From Prosopocoilus inquinatus (Eukaryota; Arthropoda; Insecta; Coleoptera; Lucanidae): 64,000 nucleotides of DNA. Below are positions 19,689-33,079 of the stretch, piece by piece. Made by a program: the position numbers and the translations under genes. The notes under the pieces are model-generated. The model was not told where the DNA came from. It did not search any database and saw only the letters and a program-made list of their open reading frames with translations. Each line of letters opens with the position of its first letter. Within the stretch, counting starts at the first letter, position 1. The stretch covers positions 43,200,101-43,264,100 of the forward strand of contig CM069872.1 of the NCBI GenBank assembly GCA_036172665.1, in the 5' to 3' direction.

Positions 19689-19905
19689 GTTGCAGATCAT
19701 TTTTGATTGCAGTGAATCGCTCGAGCAGCCTTTGTACAGCTATTTCAGCCCTGTTTGGGACTTCCTCAACAGAAGCATAGCTCGAGAGTTTCACTGCAAA
19801 CCAAACCAATTCGTAATGCAACGTTAGGTCAAAACGCGATTGTAGGATGTCGCTGTTTAAACTATTTGTTAATAGTACAGTTATATTCTTAAAATTGGAC
19901 AAAGC
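19689..19905. repeat. Divergent copy of the 54-kb palindromic repeat family
   Basis: The sequence around GAGCAGCCT, CAGCTATTTCAGCCCTG and the Cys-free reading SYASVEEVPNRAE matches, with many changes, copies at 21.2 and 54.5-55.3 kb. Frames in it are by-products of the repeat. Confidence 0.65.
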
Positions 19906-20274
19906 ACATGTTAGAACAACTTATCCTATTATTAAATAAAAAATTCAGCCCAAATATTTATCTTTTTGAAAATAAATAAATAATAAATATTTTCGCTGTG
20001 ATCAAGAATTTTTTACTTAATTAAATCGTCCAGCCAAGAAAAACCTTTAAGAATATTTCCTATTATTTTAATTTTAAATTCAATTTGATTTTCTTTTTAG
20101 CAAATTTAATTAATAATTAATTAAATTTTCGCTTAGATGAGCTCACCGATTATTACGTAAGAAAATTGGTAAAGTTATAAATGAGCAAATGCCTTCTAGC
20201 TAATGGCCATGTTTTTTTGAACACAAAAATACACGTCGCCAGCATATGTTGCGCGTGAAAAATTTTGCAATATT

Positions 20275-20660
20275 AAACGCGGCCCGGAGCTATTTTTCGT
20301 TGTACAAGTAAGTGTTTGTTATGACTTCTTTTCCTGTTCTGACGGGCCCGGAGAGATTAAATTCGATACATATACGGCGGCGGCGGGCGGTTAGCCGAAA
20401 TAAAAGAAGCAGCGAGATCCTTTGAAGGAGATCCCGCGGACAAAACATTAATTATATCCCACAAAGAAGCTGGGAGAGGGCGCGCCGCCGCGAGATTACG
20501 GCGTGCTTCCGCCTCCTGACTAATTACTGCAGGTGAATCCCCACCCGGACCGCAGATCCGGCGCCGGAGGATTTACCACTTGCGAATTTAAATTGGACGC
20601 GCCGGCAACTTGCGAAATCCACGCGACGTTTTTATTGCCGCTTGCTGCGGGCTAAACGCT
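20275..20660. other. GC-rich, non-repetitive island
   Basis: Base composition jumps well above the surroundings, with CpG-containing runs (CGGCGGCGGGCGG, GGGCGCGCCGCCG). No frame or tRNA-like fold was recognised. Candidate regulatory or conserved non-coding DNA. Confidence 0.45.
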
Positions 20661-20866
20661 TAAAATTGAATAATTGCCACAAACTGTTGAAAAAAAAACA
20701 TATCTGCTTTCTACAACAAAGAAATCGCATGTTGAAATCGAGAAATATTTAGGACGAACAAGGGAAATCCTTATAAATTAAAAATTGCCTTGATTCAAAT
20801 AAATTTATAATTATGGTGATCATATATTCATAGGTTTGTTCCTACTTCCTACATAGTTGTAAATAA

Positions 20867-20952
20867 GTTCAGAACTGTACTGCTCATGCGCTCTTGCTTA
20901 TAGTGTTAGCTGTTTAGCAACAGCGCATGAGCAGTACAGTTCCGAACTGAAC
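20867..20952. repeat. Small foldback, about 28-bp arms
   Basis: AACTGTACTGCTCATGCGCT and its complement enclose about 29 bp. Confidence 0.8.
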
Positions 20953-21184
20953 ATACGTAATCCAGTTGGTGGCACTGACTGGCATCAACTTTTGCAATTC
21001 TACGTTGGTATATTATTAGTTTGGAGACATTAAAAAAGTCGATGATGGTTATTGTTAATTCGTGGATTGTCCTGCAATATATCTAACTCCATAACAAAAA
21101 TTACAGCTTACTTCAATTGTAAACGATAATTTTTCATAGTGAAAATGAAATAGACAATGCAAATACTTTGCTAAAACATAAATA

Positions 21185-21465
21185 AAAACTTTTTAGAAAA
21201 ATTTTTGTGCAAATCGTTTTTGATTGCAGTGAGAACCTCGAGCAGTCTCTGGACAGCTGTTTCAGCCCTGCTTGGGGCTTCTTCAGCAGAAACGTAGCTC
21301 GACATTCCCACTGCAGACCAAAAACGACTTGCCCAATTTATTCGCAATTGCGATGTAAGAATGATGAACATATAAAATAGCGACATCTTACTATCGCTTT
21401 TTGACCTAACATTGCAATGTTAGGTCAAAAAGCGATAGTAAGATGTCGCTATTTTATATGTTCAT
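21185..21465. repeat. Copy of the 54-kb repeat family ending in a perfect palindrome
   Basis: Matches the 54.5-55.3 kb copies from the TTTTTGTGCAAATCG edge through the TCAGCCCTGCTTGGGGC core. At its right end 21364-21465 is a 102-bp perfect palindrome with no spacer. Confidence 0.85.
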
Positions 21466-21987
21466 AAATAAAAACATAAATCATCAATAAAATGTGATTA
21501 AAAAACACTTAACGTAAAGAAAGAAATAAAAATGTAGGAAAAGAAACTGAAAACCCGACAGACGCAATCACATTGTCCAAGATTTAGAACGCTTCAGAAG
21601 ATATAATTCAAACTCTCAGATTGTTACTGGAAAAAAGAAATTCTGAAAAAGAAAAACTGCAGCATAAGTTCAGAAACTTAGGAAATGAAAATTCAGTTGA
21701 TCTCTCGACATAATAAAACTATATTCACAGAGAGCCTATATGTTTGCAGTAAAACAAATACTTGCAGTAAATGTAAAAATGTTGTTTTACACAAATTAAG
21801 AAAACTAAGAAAAAAGGCCAAGAAAGGATTAAGAAAATTCATCTATTGTAAAATTTTGTTGATAAATAATCACCTAATTTTGTAAGAAACCAAATCAGAT
21901 CAACGTAAAATACAAAAACATCAACAGAAATGACATTTTGTTTCCCTACCAATCCTACAAGTTAAATGTCAAAAGAATTTGTACACC

Positions 21988-22140
21988 ATTCACGCTAAGA
22001 ACATAGTAGGAGTATCGTACGCTCTCCCTCCTCCCGTTGACGCTAGCGCGTTGCTAGACTGTTTAATTCCTAACAACGCTGACTTATCGGGCGATTGGAG
22101 GAAGTGGATACGATATTCCTACTGTGTTCTTAGCGTGAAT
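21988..22140. mobile_element. MITE with 32-bp inverted ends
   Basis: Ends ATTCACGCTAAGAACA(C/T)AGTAGGA(A/G)TATCGTA in opposite orientation; 153 bp in total, no frame. Confidence 0.8.
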
Positions 22141-23569
22141 AGAGTATAGGATCCTTAGTTGTAGCCTCGTTGTAGTTAAGAGAACCTTCTTTTGGTTTTT
22201 TCTCTTTTGTCAGTTATGTTTCCCAATTTGCCAAGTCATTTTCCATCAAGTCGCATGCCAAACAAAAAAAAATCATTTGACATACTGGACCAAAGGAAAA
22301 AAAACCAAATGGAAAAGACTGTAAAATCGAAAGTTGCATTTACGCCAAGGTTTGCTGTTTTTATGGAAGTTAAAATGTATCTTAGCATCTCAGATGATTG
22401 GATACTTTTATAATTGTACCTTGATATAATTTTTTAGTAGTATCTGAGATACGTATCTCGATGCTAAAAAAATATTTAGAATTCTATCTAGTTACTTGCA
22501 TCTAGATACTTAACAACACTGGTCATAAGTTTACAAAAGTTTCGAAACTGTGGACTGGCAATTGTGTCTTTCTGTCAGTTAGTCCATGCCACTTCTTACA
22601 TTTTGCATCGAGCTATTTGCTTTTTCAACTGTTCCTTGTCCTTCCCCTTCAGCTTAGCGTCAATTCCTAGAAACTTAAGTGTATTTTATAATTTATTAAC
22701 AGCTTCTTTCGTATTTGATGTGTTAGTATCAGAAAAGATGACTGTTCTGACATCGTAAGCTTCTAGAATGTCATGCGTAAACAAAAAAGACAAGCTGGGC
22801 CTAAGTGCACTGTCATGCGGTACTCCTGCTTTAATTTTTTTTATTCAAAGAATTCGTTGTCTTGTGTTTTTTTTTGTCTGAAGAATCTATCTGTTAGGTA
22901 AGGCGGTTTGAGGAGTGTTTTTTTGAATGTATGCCGCCCCAGTTCGTTTATTGTATTCTTTGTCAAATACTTGTAACCTAATAATTTGTTTTAAAACAAA
23001 AGCATAACTGTTTATATGATTACGTTCAAAAATTATTTCTGCATCACGTACTATGAATATCGAAAGTAGCATCTATAAGAAAGTAAACAGTTGACAGTCT
23101 TATCTACGAAACTGTCAAACCTAACCTATTTTTTCGAACTGTATTAGGTTGACCATCGAATTTAATATAGAAACTATCTTAAGAAATAAATAAAGAAGAT
23201 ATTCGAAATTTTCGAAATGGAGAATTTTCAGTTTTTTTAAGATATTTCACAAACGAATAAAAACAGAAAAGATTTTTTTTGCATATTTCTTTAGGCCTTA
23301 AGATAGCGCAACTTTTCTGTAATTTAACCGTCTTTGTATCTCTTATAGTTTACGAGAACCCCGTAGTTGCCCTTTAATTAGTTGTAACCCTGTATTAATG
23401 TGCAACTGCAACTTAATTCTCATTTGCTGACGGCATTTTACATGTTTCTCTAGCATTTTAAGGTGGTACGAGTTTTCGTCATTAATGACGTATTACTCTT
23501 GATTCGAGATTTTGACCATACATGATGGCAAACACGGACAGATGTTTCTCAATCTGTTAAGCACCTCTT
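22141..23569. other. Intergenic, no gene supported
   Basis: Short frames occur but none has recognisable content. The stretch around 22380-22510 contains several ATCTGAGATAC/ATCTAGATAC runs similar to DNA near 28.8-28.95 kb, probably an old hAT-like repeat. Confidence 0.4.
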
Positions 23570-25040
23570 TCTACGACAATCAAAATTTGACCACAATATT
23601 TCTAAATCGCTCTACTTTCACAATATTCATCAGTTTTAAAAACCTAGCGACTATCAACAATACTATGATTCAGTTCGCGTATTGTAAAATTAGTCATTTT
23701 TTTCAAATGGAACACCCTGTATATTTGGATAGTGCTTTCTACGAGCTTTCCAACGATGTCATATTTTATGGTCTTAAGATTTATAACTTGTGAGTTATTA
23801 TCACTTTTCTATAATCAACTTAAGGAATGTGCTGTAAAATAATTTCATTCGTCTCAGAATCTTTTAGAACATTTATTCATAAAATTTATCGTACTTTTAG
23901 TGATTTAAATAAAAATAAATAAATAAATTCAGGACCTGAACGATGTTTTTTAGGTAATTCCTGTCTTGTAAGAATGAAGGTAATGCTTTGAAGTGGTCTC
24001 CATGGTTACCAGATTTTTTCTCGACTTCTTTTATGGGGACATGAGTAAACAAATGAAAAAAGTTCTCTTATCACAATTTGTTTATAATCGTATGTACGTA
24101 TTTCGACCGCCAAGCTACTATCTTCATTTCTATTAGAGATTCAATGAAAATATTCTTTGGCTCATATCAACCATAGAGTGTGGTGTGGATGATTAAAAAC
24201 GGGCAACGTACCTGTTGAAATACGCATAAAAAGATATATTCTAATATTAGCGTGAAATAAATTTCAAGAAACTATTACTAAAATGCTTTCACCTTTACTA
24301 TTCTTAATTTATGGGAATACGTAAAGAAACAATGGTATAAAGATCTACCCGTCACATGCAAAGAGAAGAAAATGTATATTTAGCAATATGGCAAGGTTCC
24401 TTTTAATTTTTTTTAATAGTTTCAATTTTTATGAATATTTAAACTTATTTGTGACAGGAGACGTTTTGTTTTTTCTTAGTTAATGTGTAAAAAATGTTAA
24501 GATTCAATTTGTTTTTTTTTTTGATATGTAGCTTCAAAATAGTAGAACTTTTTACCGTGTAAATAAATCGATTCCATTTGTTCTCATAGTGTAATTGAAA
24601 TTATTTAGTGAAAATCGTTCAGTTCCTATATTTATACCATATTTTTGTTGCAACCGCTAAAACAATGTTAATGAAATTGCAAATTTAAACAAAAATAAAG
24701 TCTTTGAATAAATGTCTTGAATGATACAGCAGATACAATATTTCTGAGACGAATAAAAATTTTATACAGTATGTTCCTTAAGTTGATTATAGAGAAGTGA
24801 TAATAACTCACAAGTTATAAATCTTAAGACCATAAAATATAGTACGGTTGGAAAGCTCGTAGAAAGGACTATCCAAATATACTATAATATACGGGGTGTT
24901 TCATTTGAAAAAAATGACTAATTTTACACTACGCGAACTGAATCGTAGTGTGGTTGATAGTCGCTAGGTTTTTAAAAATGATGAATATTGTGAAAGTAGA
25001 GAGATTTAGAAATATTTTGGTCCAAGGGTGATTGTCGTAT
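23570..25040. mobile_element. DNA element with about 300-bp inverted arms
   Basis: Arms 23570-23878 and 24742-25040 are reverse complements with scattered changes, sharing TTAAGTTGATTATAGA, ATAACTCACAAGTTATAA and GACTATC blocks. The 860-bp interior has no transposase frame that I can recognise. Confidence 0.75.
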
Positions 25041-26127
25041 CAATAAAACTGACAATTTGACAGACGATCAAACACGACCCATTTTTGCATAAAATTAAAA
25101 ATAACTCGATAAATACTAAAAATAAGTAAGTATAATCTTATATCATTTTTATCGTCTCTTCAAGGGCTAACCGAAACTGCAGTAAAATATAAAGTGTTCC
25201 ACTTAAAAGAAAAGATAAGTTAGGTTTTTAACTTATTAAATGAGCAGCCTGTATATTTGAAAATAAATTAATTTAAATTATGCGGAATGAAAACCTACAC
25301 AACTTTTGTTAAGACCTTTTCTTGAAAAAATTAATTTAAAGGGCCATTATTGATCTTTTCCAGAGGTTTGGGACACCCTGTACAAGTAACTCATTTAATT
25401 TTTTTACTCACCTTTAAATATTTAAATTTAAATATTTCGTGTAAATTTCCGAAGAAACGGTATTGTTTAATTTCTTAGTGCTTATTAGTATTTAGGTTTC
25501 TTTCCCATAATTTTCTTATTTCACTCAATATGTTTGAGAAATTTCAGTTAATTTTGCCAAATCAAACCTGGCTTATGAATATAACGTAATAACGATAACA
25601 ATAATAATAAAACAACGAAACTCCCCGCCCCTGTGATTATATATTTATAATCCCAGAAAAGCAGAAGAAGTTTCCCCGTCTCCGCCCTTTCCTTCGACGT
25701 TACGACAAGCGTCCGCGGACTTTTAAGGAGAAGCCGGAGAAGACGGCCCTTTGTTGATAAGGACGAGCGCGGATCGAGCTGCACTCGTTATAGATGAAGG
25801 ATAAGTAATTCCACCTAAGAACCCTAACGTAATTAGCTGGGGCCGGAAAAAATAAGGGTTGAATATTTCATTCCAACTGTTTTATCCTCGGGGATATCGA
25901 AGTTGCGATTACTTTTTTTTTCTTCGCCGTCGTTTCCGCAGAAACTAATTAACGGAAAAGAGCTCGGCGCAGAATTGGGGGTAGAATACAGAATTTTAAT
26001 TAAGTACTGGAAGATACGAGGTGTTTCGAAAAGCAAGGTAAAATTCATATCTACATAAGCAAAAAGTATTGAAGAAAACTAGAAAATTGGACTAAAAAAG
26101 GACTAACTGCAGAAGACAACTTTTTAA

Positions 26128-26158
<31 letters not shown>

Positions 26159-28250
26159 ATGATGTCTGTAAAAACAAAAGAATCAATTTGTTTCCTGATG
26201 TCCTTTTCAAGTGATTCAGAATAAGGTACGCGCGGGGTGAACAAGCCGTGGGTATAGTTTTTTATAAGGTTTAGCGTGGGGTGACTTACTTAGCCCCAGG
26301 GCCGCTATCCTTTTGCTCGCAAGTTGTAAGAGCCACGAAAGCGTAATGTAGAAAAAATAGTGGTCCCACGTGCCCGCAGCATACCAACATAAAAAACAGT
26401 AAGCGCGGAAGGGTCTGAGGGCTCCCGGTGCATCCCGCGCCGAATTATCGGTGTAAACTAATGGCGGTACGTTGGGGTGACTCATCGGTGCGGGATTAGT
26501 TTTAATTTTTTAGAAGTGATGACTTTCCTATTGTTTCTGGCTAATGGATGTTGGAATTAAATTCGATTTGAGAGGGCTAATGAATTAATGGCTTATGTTT
26601 CATTGGTGAAATCGAGGGAAATGATTACGCATGGTTCTTTGGTCACTTTTAAGAATAAAAACGTCTATATTTTTTTTGTAAACTTCATATAATCTCTTAG
26701 GATTACATACAACAGCAGGAAATATAAGAAATTTAAAACAACCAAAATCCAAGAGGACAGTTATAATGAGATAAATAAACTAGAAGATAGTTATGTACGG
26801 TTAGCTACTTCGAGTCGTTGCTAACCCGAAAACATATTACAAATAATTTTCGCGAACAAAAACGAGAGGATAAAATACCTTCATTAATGCTCAGGTGTCT
26901 CAAAAGTAGCGCCCATGCCTTTGAGGTTTGATTCAGGAACTTGAAACAAATCGAAGTGAAAGCATTGCAAAAAGTTGCAATTTGCTTTCGTTAAAAAGTT
27001 ATTTAAAAAAATAAGTTTTAGTTGATTTTTAAAATAATAAATTCATAACCATACCTATCATAGCAAGTGTCAAATAAAAATTCATCAAATAGGCTGTGGC
27101 AGTGTTGCCAATCAATTCGATAAAAAAAATCTTTTTTCGGCATACTTGGGATTCCCTAGATTTCCCTAAATTAATCTAGCAAATTTGAAATAGAAAGTTA
27201 AAATTAAAAACACGCTTACAAAAAAAGAGATAAAAATTATTTATTTGCATGCCTACGTAAGCAAATTTATACTTTTTTTTTCAATTATCTGTTGAAAGAA
27301 ACGGACTAAAAATATTAAAACCTTGCACTTTGCAGCGATCAGAAACAGTATTGTCAACTCACAGTAATAATAAAAATGAAATACGAAAAAGAAATTGAAA
27401 TAAAAAATTTATATTCAGTTTTGTTTTTCGAAAGTAAGAGCGATCGTCGCTTGTTTATGAATTATTATTATTAAGTTTGCAACGCGTTCTCAAAAATTTC
27501 CGTCCCTTTTTGAATTTTTGCTTGCGATCGTCATTTATTTCCATCTTCAAATGTTTTTCACTTTCTGATTTCTTTTCGGGCGCTATTGCCGTCGTTGTTT
27601 AAAAGAAGACGTCGTCGCTTCGAGTTAATAATTTGTTTTTCTTTTCTTATTTTTTTTGTTGATCTGAAGTGATTTCTTTTCCTTGTGGCTTTCAGTGATG
27701 AAATTTACGATCGCCATTTGTTTTTTCTTCTTTTCTGAAATTAATTAATCAAAAAAATTTTTGCACTTCTTTTTCCTCAGCAAATAATTAGTCGGCATTT
27801 GTCCTTTCCCGCTGTTTTCTTCAGAAATTTTTATTTAGTAAATAAGTATTGTGATAGAAATTTGTTTTTGATTTGCTGATTAATATGAAATTCGAATTAT
27901 TATTAGTCTTGAATGTTCCTCATTATTTTTTTTTTCAATTTTAATTCCACAATTCCTCCTGAATTCTATTCTTCTATATGTATGATCGTCATTTGTTTTT
28001 TCTTACTTTAGTCAGGATTTTTTTCATTTATACTGCGTTTCTCGAGTGTAGAAAACGTTTTTCGTTCGTTTCTTTAATTGCTTACCATTTTTCAGAAAAC
28101 AAATAATTATTCTAATTTCCTTACACATCTTTTAATTTATTTTCTTTTGAAAAGCTAAAACAAACTGTTATTTGTGATCCATTGTGAAAACTGTCACACA
28201 AAAATTCGGTCTGGATCTCAAATAATACCGGAATTGTATAGGTTACTAAA
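25041..28250. other. Intergenic, with GC-richer islands and a microsatellite
   Basis: GC-richer islands at about 25600-25860 and 26225-26480, an (AAAT)n tract at 26126-26160, and between 27440 and 28000 a scatter of GATCGTCATTTGTTT-like motifs. No gene recognised. Confidence 0.45.
26126..26160 (+). repeat. (AAAT)n microsatellite
   Basis: About eight and a half perfect tetranucleotide units. Confidence 0.95.
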
Positions 28251-28256
28251 TTTTAC

Positions 28257-28820
28257 ACTTATAAGTAGGGAAAAGAATACGCTACAAAAATTTGGTACTC
28301 GAACTGTATCAGCCTTGCCTATAATAATTTCTGCGATGTGCGAACGCTGCATTACTCTCCTTCCCTTCCCACTCAATAATAATTCGATGCATCGGAACCA
28401 CGGGAAGGTGACAGGAGTAAATAGTAACGAGTGTTCAATTAAAAAAAAACTGTCTAGATAGCCATGAACTTATTCTGAACGTCTAGCGTAGGGTTCTTCA
28501 TACGATTAGCGTGAAGCGTCACCTGCATTTCTAACCTCACTTTAACTCAAAGAAGACATTTCAAATTAAACGTTTATTACCGAATATTTATATTAAGTAT
28601 AAATATTAGAAAAAAAATTGCAGGAGCGGCTTTCGAGTTCTGTTGGTTAGGTTAATCGTCAACTTGTCAAAGTTGAAATTCAAATGATGTTAATCACGAC
28701 ATGCGTTCCCGATAACAAAAGCCTGCTAAGGCCGTTTTTTTTTTATTGAACACTCGTTACATTCCTCGCAAAAAGCGTCCAATACAAAGTGGCCTGAATA
28801 CTTTTCCCTGCTTATAAGTA
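28257..28820. mobile_element. Possible MITE with CTTATAAGTAGGGAAAAG ends
   Basis: ACTTATAAGTAGGGAAAAG near 28257 and its near-complement near 28800. The same terminal motif bounds the 42.5-kb element. Interior is non-coding. Confidence 0.5.
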
Positions 28821-29875
28821 TCTTGATAAACTGCAGATACATTTTTGTAACTGTATCTGTATCTGGATATTTTCCTCGATAATTAGCTATATCTGAATGT
28901 AGGCACTTATTTTTGAATGTATCTGTATCTAGATACTATTAGAAATGTATCTTTAATAACACTACTTATGGCGTTATTGTTGTTGTGTCGAACCAACCAA
29001 TTTAGATACCATCTAAAAGTTGGATAGATTCCAAGGTGGATTCACTAGGTACATTAAGAATGTAGATTTAGAGAGAGATGTCAAGTTTGGAGAAATTAAA
29101 AAATTTGCTGTCAAACAAGAATCTAGTTTTCGCAATATCTTATGTGAACATCAAGACGCTCCAACTCCAACAGAAATAATCATAAGAGCGACCATAATAC
29201 TGGCATTCTTGCCAACCGTCTTGCTTCGCAGAAAATAAATGGTAGGTTTAAACTTGATTATTTTCACTGGCGCACCTTGTATATTCTTTTACATTTCGGC
29301 AGGATTCTGCATTCCTACCGTTTAGTGATTTCTTTACTAAACTGGAAAATACTGATGTTTAAACAAATCGTTATTTTTCAAATAAAATTTAATAGGATGT
29401 TTATTAACAATTTTCACAAGTTTCCACGATACATACAACGATTGAAAGACATTGCAACGCTTCAAAATGTTTTTCATGGTTTGAACGATACTTTGGTTTT
29501 TTAAGAGGAAGTTATAAAACGCATTCACATAGGATAATTAATTTATTCGCATGATACTCTGTTAAATTTTCAAAGAAACGTCAAGCGAGTTAGATAAAGC
29601 ACCAATATTTTCATGTATCCAGGTATATTTTTCCTAAAACAAGAATAAATAAAATTCTTCCTGATGTGTCATTAATAACTCGTAAGCATACTTTCTACCT
29701 GTAGAAAATTTTATGTGTTACGTATATGGTTAATTTTGCTGATTTGTTTAAGTTCACTTTTTGACATCAGCCTTTTTAGCACCAAACCATAAATTTATGA
29801 GGTAACTAACTATACGTAACATTTGAAACCCTGCTTGGAGCACAAAACTGACAAGTAACGAGTATGTGGCTAATG

Positions 29876-30438
29876 CTAGGGCCACACTAACGTTAACGTC
29901 TAACGTCCATTATCTAAAAACTCGATTATTTCATAATTACTCGATTTGTTTTATCAGTCCATTTCGTGCGAATGGCCCATATTATAACCTCGTCTTTAAT
30001 TGAGTAATGCCGTGATTAAATTCTCTATCATTCTCTTACTCATTAAATTCACATAAAGCTAAATCGTTTTTGTTTATTTTAATCACGGCTTTAGTTAGAA
30101 ACGACTCTAATCATGAGATGAGAATACGGCCCATTGTATTTAAAATCTTTAACCAAACTCAAGCTCTAACTACGCTCAAGCTTGAACACATAACAACTAA
30201 GCTAAAACCTCTTGGATGAGTTAATTCACAAATGCTAGCTAATGTGGCCAAAATAAGCGTTAAATGACGCGCTAAATCCTTTTGATGTGTCAAAACAGAC
30301 CGCCACCCGAGCTATCGTCTAACGTTTAACGCCATTCAGAACCACGGTAACAAATTAGCGTGTTAAGTCGTGGCTACACCTATGTTTAATGCCAAATAGC
30401 GCAGTAATTAACGGCATTAGGCGCTAATGTGGCCCTAG
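29876..30438. mobile_element. Non-autonomous element with CTAGGGCCACA ends
   Basis: CTAGGGCCACACTAACG at the left and CGCTAATGTGGCCCTAG at the right, about 560 bp apart. No transposase frame. Confidence 0.7.
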
Positions 30439-32397
30439 CATAATAGTTGCTTGACGTGTAATACCTGTTTTTTATTTATTTACCATCAAGTAAGTCGTGA
30501 TTTTATTTTATTAGGTTGGCTATTAAAGTTAAATTAGACAAATTAATTTCATGTCATTATAACAAATGCCAAAATGTGACACTTCGTGGTGACACTTCAA
30601 GTTAGATAGATCAACCGGTGTTGTCAACTTTCAACTTTAAGAAGTCTACAAGCCAATTTGTTATGTAAATAATTAATTATTTTATGTCAAAATAGTGAAA
30701 ATTGTAAGAAGCGAAATGAAAATTGCTATACAAAAAGCATTTGTAAGGTACCAAACAGATTTGGGGAAAATGAAAATTACTAAAATATTAGAGGAATTTT
30801 TTGCAGTAAGTACAGTATTTCAAATTTGTAAGCGTACTTTTCATTTAGAAATACTTATTGTAGATGTCACAAAAGTGTATAAGACGAAAAAACGAGACGA
30901 ATTCGAAAGTTCTTCTTCTGGTAAACATACTGCTACGGACAAATTTTTAAGTTACATGTATAAAAAAGATTTGCAATGACTAAGTCGGCAATATAATTTG
31001 AAAAATGAAAAATACACCTCGCGACGAAAAGAAAATATTGCAACAGTGCTTCATTCGCAGTAACCTTAAACTCAAAATCAAAATGACTTTGATTGTCAAT
31101 GCTTAGTTATTTGCATAAGTTCCATTTTTTCCCTAAACTATCACGACATACTTCAATAGTAAATAAATAAAAAAACAGATATTACATACTAAATGCATAG
31201 TTGAAAACTAACAAATCGATCGTTTTGTCATTAAGGAACTTTCATTTCCTTTCTCTTTGAACAGAAAGTACAAAATAAAAACGCGGTGCTACTAGATATA
31301 AAGATTTAAGTATTAGTTTTTATTTTGTATTTTTATTACAGTTGAAAGCTAAAAATAATAATTTCCTGTAATTTTTCTTTCTCTCCAAAATGGCACTGTT
31401 TAAATACGACCTCACGGGTGGGTGACTCAAATTTTGAAAGCTTGCAGATTTGGCAAGCTCAAAACTTTCGTAAAATCAAAATCTTACTTTGTCAAATCAT
31501 ATTTTTTTTATCGACGAAATTTTGAACAATTTGTTTAAGTATGTGATCATCTTCTTTGCAAGTACTAATTATACTTTGTTTGTTTGTTTAAATCAGCATT
31601 TACTTTTAAACACCATTGATAGGTAGTGACAATTTTGAATATGTAATTCGAAACTTAAGATCGGCAGCCAGATTTACAGAGCTTAAAAAATCTTGTCCTA
31701 GTTTTTTTTAAGGTTCTAAATCGACACAGCTCGTGTTCAGGTAGCGACATTAGTGATTTTCTTCTATCTATCCTTGTCGCACAATAATCTTGTCTAGGGA
31801 TAAAAAAACACAGCCGAAAGCTTGTTAATCAAAGTGACGTTTCACAAATAGCATTTTACTGTGGCTGCGGAGAATAACATAACCTAATACATTTTTGACT
31901 AGACAGTCAACCGTAAACTACTACCATCGCAGTAAACAGAATTCCTTAAAAGTGTTGATTTCCTTGTTGCTCTTGCGACACTTGTATTTGTTATCTTTGT
32001 TACACAAGAATCTCGGAATGGGAATATATTGGCGTTACCTGAACACGTAAGTGTGTTGATTTAGTGACCTTGACTTGACTTGATATTGCTAAGTTTCAAG
32101 TGACCTTGCAAAATTGGTATTCTGTAAATACTTTCCTAACAACTTGCAATCCGTTTGGAGTGTGATATCGAGTTAATATGCATCTCTCTTCAATTTGCAG
32201 TCGGCAATCTACGTAAATTGTTATGAAATCGTAACAAATTCTCTTCAATTATTGAAGACCGTATCAATTGATATGCATATCAATGTTACAGAATAGCCCT
32301 GATTGACAGTTTCAAATAATTTAAGATCGGCAGCCAGATTTACAAAGCTCAGTAAAATTTTGTCTAAGTTTTATATGTTAGCAGTGGTTTATATGTA
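30439..32397. other. Intergenic, no gene supported
   Basis: An open frame at 30695-30979 (94 codons) has no recognisable motif. A direct repeat of about 50 bp starting TAAGATCGGCAGCCAGATTTAC occurs at 31656 and again at 32322. Confidence 0.4.
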
Positions 32398-32760
32398 CGG
32401 TAGCGGGCAATAAAATTCGGACAAGTCATTTCGAAAATGTAAATCTATCTTGAATATTTCTGTCCTTTGTGGATATTCAAATGTCATTGGTAATTCAGAC
32501 ATTTAATATAAGTTTTACTAATAATAATTCGTGTAATTTGGCAAGAAGCTTGTATTAAGTTCCCCTTAAAAATGAATGTCAACTTTCTTGCGTGGACAGA
32601 AAGAAAAGCTACTGCGAGATTTGATTTCAGTTTTATATTTGGCATTTCAAATCTTTATTTGCACAGAAACATAACCTCAACAGAAGCCTGATTTACCAAA
32701 TTTCTGCAAATACGTACAACATGTTTCAAATCTCTGCCTGGGTTTTATTGTCCGCTATCG
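32398..32760. mobile_element. Tc1/mariner-like MITE
   Basis: Ends CGGTAGCGGGCAATAAAA and its near-complement, flanked by TA on both sides; 363 bp. Confidence 0.7.
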
Positions 32761-33079
32761 TAAAATAAAGGATATACGTAAACACAAAGTAACTGACTTT
32801 TAAAGCTCAAAATTAAAAAAAAAAACAAAGCAAAACTGTTGACAAGGATATGCAAAGGAGAAAAATAAAAAAACTTTGCTTCAGAGAATTTACATTGATA
32901 AAATAACTGACGTTTTAGGTTTGTTAGGTTCAGGATTACAAAAAAAAAGAGTTGACAAGGAAGTGGAAAGAAGAAAAGTAAAAAATATTTCACTCTTTTT
33001 CTAATTTAAAAACTTCGTAAAACAATTATAGGTACTTTTAAAAAATAACCGTAAAAAATTCCTCCCTCAAGCCAAAAGT

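Noticed and set aside
30695..30979. 94-codon frame with a Ser-rich, Lys-rich tail
   Set aside because: No family recognised, no splice or promoter support; kept only as a note in the intergenic entry.
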